Positions 1-5,232 of a DNA stretch of 5,232 nucleotides are shown here, piece by piece. The first letter of the stretch is position 1. Each line of letters begins with the position of its first letter. The position numbers and the translations under genes were made by a program. Origin of the DNA: Fidelibacterota bacterium (GTDB lineage: Bacteria; Pseudomonadota; Alphaproteobacteria; Rhodospirillales; Rhodospirillaceae); NCBI GenBank assembly GCA_947473445.1, contig CANJEU010000177.1, positions 1 to 5,232 on the forward strand, in the 5' to 3' direction. The notes beneath the pieces were generated by a model that was not told the DNA's origin, did no database searches, and saw only the letters and a list, made by a program, of their open reading frames with translations.

Positions 1-211
1 CCCAGAACGCTTTCTGCATCTCGGCCATGCCTTCAGATTGCAGCGGGAAAAATGTTTTCAACATCGCCTCGGGTTCCATCGCGGCGGTGGCCTTGGCGAT
101 ACGATCCTTCATATCGTCCATCATGGCATTCTGGAACGGGGCGACGTCCGGCAGTCCCATGAACGCGCGCGCTTCTTCCGGTGTGCATTCGACATTGACC
201 GTGATCTTCAT
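1..211 (-). CDS. DUF6489 family protein, 3' end cut off by window edge
   Basis: The reverse strand reads 70 codons from an ATG at 211-209 to the left edge without a stop, so only the N-terminal part is present. The protein starts MKITVNVECTPEEARAFMGL and continues through an acidic, Met-rich amphipathic stretch ending near EMQKAFW. The 'TPEEAR-FMGLPD' opening and the Met/Gln-rich end match what I remember of DUF6489, a small alphaproteobacterial family of unknown function; this is recognition from memory, not a search. I see no signal peptide, membrane segment or catalytic motif. A purine-rich GGAAAG (222-217 on the minus strand) lies 5 bases before the ATG and supports this start. The gene is divergent from the DUF255 gene and separated from it by 157 bases. 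The function is unknown and I do not assign one. Confidence 0.8.
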   Translation of the reverse strand, partial: MKITVNVECTPEEARAFMGLPDVAPFQNAMMDDMKDRIAKATAAMEPEAMLKTFFPLQSEGMAEMQKAFW

Positions 212-280
212 GAAGGCTTTCCGAAAAGAGGGGCCAAGAGAGAGAATAGAGAGTGGGTTTAAAGAGGGTGGAACGAAGGC
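212..280 (-). promoter_or_regulatory. C/U-rich, G-poor leader upstream of the DUF6489 gene
   Basis: Read on the minus strand, bases 279-223 contain about 25 C, 23 T, 6 A and only 3 G by hand count, which is very different from the surrounding coding DNA. If transcription starts upstream of 280, this becomes an unstructured pyrimidine-rich 5' leader, the general composition Rho and other single-strand RNA binders prefer. A small 4-bp hairpin (217-228) overlaps the GGAAAG ribosome-binding candidate. I could not find a convincing -35/-10 pair for either divergent gene in 212-368, so the promoters themselves are not placed. Confidence 0.3.
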
Positions 281-368
281 ACATCGACGCCTAAGGTAAT
301 GTCCCAAAGTAAAGCCGTCCGCATCACCTGTCCATGAAACCCGCCGAAAGTTTTTAACCGCGTCACGC

Positions 369-2411
369 ATGTCCGGCAGCGACCGTAACCGCCTCAGCGA
401 GGAAACGAGCCCCTATCTGCTCCAGCACAAGGACAATCCCGTCCACTGGTGGCCTTGGAGCGACGCGGCCTTCGCGCACGCAAAAGAACGCAACGTTCCA
501 GTTCTTCTCTCGGTTGGCTACTCGGCCTGTCACTGGTGCCATGTGATGGCCCACGAATGCTTCGAGAACGAAGCCATCGCCGCGCAGATGAACGAGCTCT
601 TCGTCAATATAAAGGTAGACCGCGAAGAGCGGCCCGATATCGACGCCATCTACCAAAAAGCCCTCGCCCTTATGGGCGAGCAGGGCGGCTGGCCGCTGAC
701 GATGTTTATCCTGCCCAATGGGAAACCCTTCTTCGGCGGCACCTATTTCCCGCCGGCGCCCGCTTATGGGCGCCCTAGCCTTCCGCAGGTGATCGCTCAT
801 ATCGAAGGTGTGTGGCGCAATCGCCGGGACGAACTCGACGCCCACAGCGACGAGCTGATCATCGCTATCAGCGCCCACCACCACGAACGCCTCCGGGATG
901 GGCTGACCCTCGGTCTGCTCGACGAAGCGGCAACGCGCCTGCTCGACTACATCGATTTCGCTTCGGGCGGCATGAACGGCGCTCCGAAATTTCCCATGCC
1001 GTTTGTTTTCGAATTTCTGTGGCGCGCGTATCGGCGCACCGGGAACGAGCGGTTCGCCCAAGCGGTGACCGCTACCCTGACGCAGCTCTGCGAAGGCGGC
1101 ATCTACGATCATCTGGCGGGCGGCTTTGCGCGGTACGCGACCGATCCAGGTTGGCTGGTGCCCCACTTCGAGAAGATGCTCTACGACAACGCGCAGCTCA
1201 TCGACCTGATGACGCTGGTCTGGCGCCACACCAAAGATCCGCTGCTTGAAACGCGCGTGCGCGAAACCATTGTCTGGCTACAGCGGGACATGACCGGCGA
1301 GACCGGTGCGTTCACCGCGGCCTATGACGCGGACTCCGAGGGCGAGGAAGGTAAGTATTACGTCTGGACCGAAGCGGAGATCGACACGCTTCTTGGGCCC
1401 GAGGCCGCGTTCTTCAAGTCGATCTATGACGTCACGCCCGAGGGGAATTGGGAAGGCGCCACGATTCTCAATCGCACCCGGCGTCTCGGCCATGCGATCA
1501 CCACAGACGATGAGCTGCGCCTGGCCCATGCGCGGTCTGTCCTGCTCGCCGCGCGCGCCAAACGCATCCCACCGGCGCGGGACGGAAAGATCCTGGCCGA
1601 CTGGAACGGCCTGACCATCGCCGCGCTCGCGCGCGCCGGGGTGGCGTTCGGCGAACCTTCCTGGATCGCGTTGGCCCGGCGCGTCTTCGGCGCGATCATG
1701 GCGACCATGACCTGGACGGATGCACACGGGCGAGCGCGGCTCGGCCACTCGCTGTGCGGCGGACGGTTGCAAACCGTCGCGATGCTCGACGACTACGCCA
1801 ATATGATGAACGCCGCGCTCGCGCTTCACGCCGCAACCTTCGATCCCGCGTTGCTCGCCCAAGCCGAAGTGTGGGCCGAGCTGACCACGACGTTGTATTG
1901 GGATGATGACGACGGCGGATATTTCTTCACCGCGAGCGACGCCCACGATCTCGTGCTGCGCTCAAAATCGCCGAGCGACAGCGCGGTTCCCTCCGGCAAC
2001 GGCGGCATGGTGTTTGCCCTCGCGCGTCTTTTCTATCTCACTGGAAAACAGATCTATCGCATGCGCGCCACATCGACCGTGACCGCGCTCGAGGTCGAGG
2101 CCATGAAAACTTTCCCCCACGGCGTCACCATCCTGAACGGCTTCGAGCTTCTGGAAAGCGCCATGCAGGTGGTCATCATCGGGGACAGCACGCGCGCCGA
2201 TACAGACGCGCTGCTCGCGGTGTTGAACAGCATTTCCTTGCCCAACCTTGTCCTCAATGTTGTTCCGGCCGGAACGGCGCTGCCCGCTATGCATCCTGCA
2301 CATGGCAAAACCGCTGCGGCCGGCGCGGCAACGGCGTATGTTTGCCGCGGCCCTTCCTGTTCGGCGCCACAGACCACGGCCGCCGGATTTCTCGACGCCC
2401 TGCGTTCTTAA
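369..2411 (+). CDS. Thioredoxin domain-containing DUF255 protein (YyaL/SPATA20 family)
   Basis: This 680-residue protein has the full architecture of the family. The N-terminal thioredoxin-like DUF255 domain (about residues 7-165) shows NRLSEETSPYLLQH, a CxxC redox motif C54-H-W-C57, VDREERPD at 83-90 and GGWPL at 106-110. The rest resembles an (alpha/alpha) six-barrel glycosidase-type fold, with conserved blocks HFEKMLYDN (266-274), DADSEGEEGKYYVW (320-333), DGKILADWNG (405-414) and SPSDSAVPSGN (534-544). A C-terminal AYVCRGPSC segment places Cys659 and Cys664 near the end. The family is widespread, including mammalian SPATA20, but its biochemical role is not settled; redox activity is inferred from CxxC. 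Upstream codons are open back to a stop at 297-299 with no other ATG, GTG or TTG, so the ATG at 369 is the only plausible start, although no good Shine-Dalgarno precedes it. It appears to head an operon with the next two genes. No signal peptide is visible, so it is probably cytoplasmic. Confidence 0.95.
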   Translation: MSGSDRNRLSEETSPYLLQHKDNPVHWWPWSDAAFAHAKERNVPVLLSVGYSACHWCHVMAHECFENEAIAAQMNELFVNIKVDREERPDIDAIYQKALALMGEQGGWPLTMFILPNGKPFFGGTYFPPAPAYGRPSLPQVIAHIEGVWRNRRDELDAHSDELIIAISAHHHERLRDGLTLGLLDEAATRLLDYIDFASGGMNGAPKFPMPFVFEFLWRAYRRTGNERFAQAVTATLTQLCEGGIYDHLAGGFARYATDPGWLVPHFEKMLYDNAQLIDLMTLVWRHTKDPLLETRVRETIVWLQRDMTGETGAFTAAYDADSEGEEGKYYVWTEAEIDTLLGPEAAFFKSIYDVTPEGNWEGATILNRTRRLGHAITTDDELRLAHARSVLLAARAKRIPPARDGKILADWNGLTIAALARAGVAFGEPSWIALARRVFGAIMATMTWTDAHGRARLGHSLCGGRLQTVAMLDDYANMMNAALALHAATFDPALLAQAEVWAELTTTLYWDDDDGGYFFTASDAHDLVLRSKSPSDSAVPSGNGGMVFALARLFYLTGKQIYRMRATSTVTALEVEAMKTFPHGVTILNGFELLESAMQVVIIGDSTRADTDALLAVLNSISLPNLVLNVVPAGTALPAMHPAHGKTAAAGAATAYVCRGPSCSAPQTTAAGFLDALRS

Positions 2412-2420
2412 GGCTTACCG

Positions 2421-2873
2421 ATGCCGCACCTGTCCATGCATTCGCCCATCGGCGACCTCACCATCTTCGAAGACGAAGGCGAAATCGTCGCCATCGACTG
2501 GGGATGGGTGCCCGATCAGAAAGCAACGCCGCTGCTGAAGGATGCTAAGCGCCAGCTCGATGATTATTTCGACGGGGCGCTTGAAACATTCGATCTGCCG
2601 CTGCGCATCGAAGGGACGCCGTTCCAAAAACAGGTCTGGCGCGAGATGTGTAAAATTCCCGCCGGGCAAACGCGCACCTACGGCGATCTTGCCAAACGCC
2701 TTAAGGCCAGCGCGCAGTCCGTGGGCACCGCTTGCGGCCGCAACCGTTTCCCTGTGATCATTCCCTGTCACCGCATCGTGGCCGCCAACGGCCTTGGCGG
2801 TTACTCCGGCGCCGGCGGCGTGGAAACCAAGATCGCACTCCTCGAACTCGAAAAGGCGATGATGCCCCTATGA
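2421..2873 (+). CDS. ogt: Methylated-DNA--[protein]-cysteine S-methyltransferase
   Basis: This 150-residue protein is a stand-alone O6-alkylguanine-DNA alkyltransferase, a suicide repair enzyme that moves the alkyl group from O6-alkylguanine (or O4-alkylthymine) to its own cysteine. The acceptor is Cys116 in the signature IPCHRIV (114-120). Other family landmarks are FQKQVW (68-73), IPAGQTRTYGDLA (79-91, leading into the DNA-binding helix-turn-helix) and LGGYSGAGGVETKIALLELE (125-144). There is no AraC-type Ada regulator domain, and the N-terminal domain is short, with DWGWV (26-30). The motif usually written 'NP' before the active site reads N108-R109-F110-P111. The ATG at 2421 is preceded by AAGG (2410-2413) at 7-base spacing, overlapping the stop of the upstream gene; Met6 is a less likely alternative start. 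The symbol ogt is used in the generic family sense. Its stop overlaps the start of the next gene. Confidence 0.95.
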   Translation: MPHLSMHSPIGDLTIFEDEGEIVAIDWGWVPDQKATPLLKDAKRQLDDYFDGALETFDLPLRIEGTPFQKQVWREMCKIPAGQTRTYGDLAKRLKASAQSVGTACGRNRFPVIIPCHRIVAANGLGGYSGAGGVETKIALLELEKAMMPL

Positions 2874-3868
2874 CCAAAGCAATTCTTGTTCAGACCTACG
2901 GCGGCCCCGATGTCATGCAGATCGTCGACGTGCCGATCGGCGATCCGGGCCCGGGCGAAATCCGCATCGCGCAGACCTACGCCGGCGTGAATTACATCGA
3001 CACCTATCACCGTACCGGTCTCTACAAGACCGCGCCCAGCGTTCAAGGCTTCGGCGACATCGCGCTCATTCCAGGGTCCGAGGGTGCGGGAAAGGTTGCC
3101 GCCATTGGCGCGGGCGTCACCGACCTCAAGGTGGGCGACCGGGTCGCCTATGGTTTTGGTCCGGTCGGCGGCTACGCGGCCGAGCGGCTATTTCCCGCCG
3201 ACAAGGCCGTAAAAATTCCCGACGGCGTCAGCGACGAACAGGCCGCCGCGATGATGCTGCGCGGCCTCACCGTCTGGTACCTCCTCTATGAACTGCGCAG
3301 CATCAAAGCCGGTGAAACGGTACTGCTCCATGCCGCAGCCGGCGGCGTCGGCCTGATCCTCGCGCAGTGGGCCAAACATCTCGGCATCCGGGTCATCGGC
3401 ACCGTCGGATCGGATGAAAAAGTGAAACTTGCGCGCGCGGCCGGTTGCGACGAGGTCGTGCTTTATAAAAACGATGATTGGGTCGCGCAGGTCCGTGCGC
3501 TATCTGGCGGGAAAGGCATTTCGGTCGCTTTCGACGGGGTCGGCAAAGACACCTTCATGAAATCCCTCGACTGCCTGATGCCCCGCGGCCTCGCGGTCGC
3601 TTTTGGGAATGCGTCGGGGCCGGCGCCGGCCATCGATCCGCTTTATCTCGCCGCCCGCGGTTCGCTCATGATGACGCGCCCGCGGCTCGGCGACTTCGTC
3701 GCAACGCGCGCCGATCTGCTGCGCGGTTGTGAAGCGCTGTTCGCGGTCGTGAAATCGGGCGCGGTGAAAATCGATATCGGCCAGACCTATCCGCTGGCCG
3801 ATGCGGCCAAAGCCCACGTGGCGCTGGAAGCGCGCCAGACGACGGGATCAACCGTTCTGAAGATCTAA
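2870..3868 (+). CDS. qor: NADPH:quinone oxidoreductase, zinc-independent MDR family (QorA type)
   Basis: The 332-residue protein closely resembles E. coli QorA (quinone oxidoreductase 1) as I remember it: GVNYIDTYHRTGLY (39-52), PGSEGAG (68-74), LKVGDRVAY (86-94), GLTVWYLL (132-139), the Rossmann dinucleotide-binding motif HAAAGGVGLI (154-163), SLDCLMPRGL (232-241), FGNASG (245-250) and a C-terminal AHVALEARQTTGS. AAGGVG is the quinone-reductase version of the nucleotide loop. The ligands of the structural and catalytic zinc sites of alcohol dehydrogenases are absent. The enzyme is expected to reduce quinones or activated alkenes using NADPH in the cytoplasm. Residues 57-67 appear a few residues longer than in E. 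coli QorA. The ATG at 2870 overlaps the methyltransferase stop as ATGA, implying translational coupling; AAAAGG at 2851-2856 is rather far (13 bases). The frame stays open upstream into the methyltransferase gene, but homology begins at MTKAILVQTYGG, which decides the start. Confidence 0.93.
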   Translation: MTKAILVQTYGGPDVMQIVDVPIGDPGPGEIRIAQTYAGVNYIDTYHRTGLYKTAPSVQGFGDIALIPGSEGAGKVAAIGAGVTDLKVGDRVAYGFGPVGGYAAERLFPADKAVKIPDGVSDEQAAAMMLRGLTVWYLLYELRSIKAGETVLLHAAAGGVGLILAQWAKHLGIRVIGTVGSDEKVKLARAAGCDEVVLYKNDDWVAQVRALSGGKGISVAFDGVGKDTFMKSLDCLMPRGLAVAFGNASGPAPAIDPLYLAARGSLMMTRPRLGDFVATRADLLRGCEALFAVVKSGAVKIDIGQTYPLADAAKAHVALEARQTTGSTVLKI

Positions 3869-3892
3869 GAACGCGGAAGGATTTAAGCAGCC

Positions 3893-3927
3893 AAACAGCA
3901 CCCCGGCTATTGGCCGGGGCGCTGTTT
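3893..3927. terminator. Probable bidirectional intrinsic terminator between qor and rho
   Basis: Two 15-base arms, 3893-3907 (AAACAGCACCCCGGC) and 3913-3927 (GCCGGGGCGCTGTTT), flank a 5-base loop TATTG. On the minus-strand transcript every position pairs (14 Watson-Crick pairs plus one G-U). On the plus-strand transcript the same position is an A-C mismatch. The T-runs after the stem are short and interrupted (TTTCTGTTTG on plus, TTTGGCTGCTT on minus), but the arm ends AAA/TTT add to them. The hairpin starts 24 bases after the qor stop and 10 bases after the rho stop, the expected place for a shared terminator of converging genes. Confidence 0.8.
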
Positions 3928-3937
3928 CTGTTTGTGG

Positions 3938-5200
3938 CTACTTGTTCATACGGTCGAAGAAATCGCCGTTGTTTTTCGAATCGCGGAGCTTGTCGAGCAG
4001 GAACTCCATGCCGTCCTGGACGCCCATGGGGTCCAGAATACGGCGCAGAACCCACATCTTCGACAGGTCGCTCTGCTTGACCAGCAGCTCTTCCTTGCGT
4101 GTGCCCGACTTTGTGATGTCGATCGAGGGGAACACGCGCTTGTCCGAGAGCTTACGGTCCAGGACGATTTCCGAGTTACCGGTGCCCTTGAACTCTTCAA
4201 AGATGACTTCGTCCATGCGGCTGCCGGTATCGATCAGCGCCGTGGCGATGATGGTCAGCGACCCGCCTTCTTCGATGTTACGCGCCGCGCCGAAGAAGCG
4301 CTTCGGACGCTGGAGCGCGTTGGCGTCCACGCCCCCGGTCAGCACCTTGCCCGATGACGGGACGACAGTGTTGTAAGCACGCGCGAGACGGGTGATAGAA
4401 TCGAGTAGGATCACCACATCGCGTTTATGTTCAACCAGGCGCTTGGCCTTCTCGATGACCATTTCGGCCACCTGGACGTGGCGCGAGGCCGGTTCGTCGA
4501 AGGTCGAGCTGACAACCTCACCTTTTACGGTGCGGTCCATGTCGGTTACTTCTTCAGGCCGTTCGTCGATCAACAGAACGATCAGATAGACTTCCGGATG
4601 ATTGGCCGCGATCGCGTTGGCGATACTCTGCAGCATGATCGTTTTGCCGGTGCGTGGCTGGGCTGTGATCAGCGCGCGCTGGCCTTTGCCCAGGGGCGAA
4701 ACCAGCTCGATCACGCGACCGGTTAGGTCTTTGTTCTTCGTATCCTTCTGCTCGACTTCCATCGACAGCTTTTTGTCGGGATAGAGCGGGGTCAAATTGT
4801 CGAAGTTGATGCGGTGGCGGACGTTGTCGGGATCCTCAAAGTTGATCCGGTCCACCTTCAAAAGGGCGAAATAGCGCTCGCCGTCTTTGGGCGCGCGGAT
4901 CTGACCTTCCACAGTATCGCCGGTCCGTAGGCCAAATCGCCGCACTTGGCTGGGCGAGACGTAAATATCGTCCGGGCCTGGCAGGTAATTCGCTTCCGCC
5001 GAGCGCAAGAAGCCGAAGCCGTCCTGCAAGATTTCCATGACGCCGTCGCCATCGATTGAAGTGTCCTTCTCGGCGAGGCTTTTGAGAATGCCGAACATAA
5101 GGTCCTGGCGCCGGAGGTTAGAGGCATTCTCGATGCCACATTCCTCCGCGAAGCTAAGGAGTTCGGCGGGGCTTTTACGCTTCAGTTCCTGAAGGTGCAT
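3938..5200 (-). CDS. rho: Transcription termination factor Rho
   Basis: This is a complete 420-residue Rho (E. coli 419). It is a hexameric RNA-dependent ATPase and helicase that binds C-rich nascent RNA and releases RNA polymerase. The N-terminal helical domain ([20 protein letters not shown]) leads into the cold-shock-like RNA-binding domain with DGFGFLR (60-66) and [13 protein letters not shown] (77-89). The ATPase domain has Walker A QPRTGKT (181-187, Lys186), catalytic Glu213 in IDERPEEVT, Walker B LLDS with Asp267, the Q-loop [18 protein letters not shown] (291-308), the R-loop FKGTGN (337-342) and arginine finger Arg368 in SGTRKEE. Each lies two residues after the E. coli position, so all key residues are present. 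Upstream in frame a TAG occurs at 5224-5222 with no other start codon, and the N-terminus aligns with E. coli Rho, so the ATG at 5200 is secure despite no Shine-Dalgarno. The gene converges with qor. Confidence 0.98.
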   Translation of the reverse strand: MHLQELKRKSPAELLSFAEECGIENASNLRRQDLMFGILKSLAEKDTSIDGDGVMEILQDGFGFLRSAEANYLPGPDDIYVSPSQVRRFGLRTGDTVEGQIRAPKDGERYFALLKVDRINFEDPDNVRHRINFDNLTPLYPDKKLSMEVEQKDTKNKDLTGRVIELVSPLGKGQRALITAQPRTGKTIMLQSIANAIAANHPEVYLIVLLIDERPEEVTDMDRTVKGEVVSSTFDEPASRHVQVAEMVIEKAKRLVEHKRDVVILLDSITRLARAYNTVVPSSGKVLTGGVDANALQRPKRFFGAARNIEEGGSLTIIATALIDTGSRMDEVIFEEFKGTGNSEIVLDRKLSDKRVFPSIDITKSGTRKEELLVKQSDLSKMWVLRRILDPMGVQDGMEFLLDKLRDSKNNGDFFDRMNK

Positions 5201-5232
5201 TTGTGCTGAAAATTCTATGGGCTATGGGGGAG
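5201..5232 (-). promoter_or_regulatory. Short rho upstream segment with a 7-bp tandem repeat and possible -10
   Basis: The 32 bases before rho contain two adjacent copies of CCCATAG on the minus strand (5228-5222 and 5221-5215). The second runs into TAGAAT (5217-5212), which differs from the sigma-70 -10 consensus at one position. A start 6-8 bases downstream would give an mRNA with almost no leader, which would fit the lack of a Shine-Dalgarno. The matching -35 would straddle or lie beyond the window edge, so this cannot be tested here, and a short AT-rich match can occur by chance. Confidence 0.2.

Noticed and set aside
271..296. GGAAC at 271 as a general-stress (EcfG-type) -35 element
   Set aside because: No CGTT-like -10 occurs at the required 16-17 base spacing, so the match is only the first half.
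27..299. Plus-strand small frame over the left edge
   Set aside because: It overlaps the minus-strand DUF6489-like gene, whose N-terminus and ribosome-binding candidate are recognisable; the plus-strand translation has no family features.
351..360. TTAACC as a CtrA-type half site upstream of the DUF255 gene
   Set aside because: The partner TTAA seven bases away is missing (GCCG is found), so this is only a chance half site.
363..1229. Long open frame of 288 codons on the minus strand opposite the DUF255 gene
   Set aside because: It is fully antisense to a gene with strong family motifs. The Arg/Gly/Val/His-rich composition and lack of recognisable domains are what a GC-rich coding strand gives in its shadow frame.
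1278..1946. Second long minus-strand frame (222 codons) opposite the DUF255 gene
   Set aside because: Same reason: low-complexity Arg/Gly-rich translation, no motif, and contained within a well-supported gene.
2732..2869. 46-residue N-terminal extension of the quinone reductase
   Set aside because: The extension is Arg/Pro-rich and lies inside the alkyltransferase gene in another frame. Family homology begins at the ATG at 2870, which has the typical ATGA overlap.
3932..4376. Plus-strand frames of 141 and 144 codons opposite the rho 3' half
   Set aside because: They are antisense to highly conserved Rho sequence and start at the rho stop region with no ribosome-binding site; the open frames follow from codon bias.

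Overview
The window looks like ordinary chromosomal DNA of a GC-rich alphaproteobacterium. The evidence is moderately high GC with GC-rich third positions, a small DUF6489-type protein (a family I associate with Alphaproteobacteria), an alphaproteobacterial-style O6-alkylguanine methyltransferase (the 'DWGW' stretch near its N-terminus), and a Rho factor close to the E. coli length. I cannot name the order or genus. No mobile element, CRISPR array, tRNA, rRNA, phage gene or pseudogene is visible.

Layout. Bases 1-211 (minus strand) hold the first 70 codons of a DUF6489-like gene that runs off the left edge. Bases 212-368 are a divergent intergenic region; the part next to the DUF6489 gene would be transcribed as a C/U-rich, G-poor leader. 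From 369 to 3868 there are three plus-strand genes in a tight row: a 680-residue thioredoxin-fold DUF255 protein (YyaL/SPATA20 family), a 150-residue methylated-DNA--cysteine methyltransferase that starts 9 bases after it, and a 332-residue zinc-independent quinone oxidoreductase (QorA type) that starts inside the methyltransferase stop codon (ATGA overlap). Spacing suggests one transcript. Bases 3869-3937 carry a strong GC-rich hairpin between converging genes, probably a terminator used from both sides. Bases 3938-5200 (minus strand) encode a complete transcription termination factor Rho. Its upstream region is cut off by the window edge after 32 bases and shows no Shine-Dalgarno sequence.

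How the genes may work together. The plus-strand trio can be read loosely as a redox and alkylation-damage group: a CxxC thioredoxin-like protein, a suicide DNA-repair protein and an NADPH-dependent quinone or enal reductase. That is inference from gene order alone. Rho is a housekeeping gene and appears functionally independent of its neighbours. I did not find a convincing previously undescribed system here; the findings are modest regulatory and residue-level observations.
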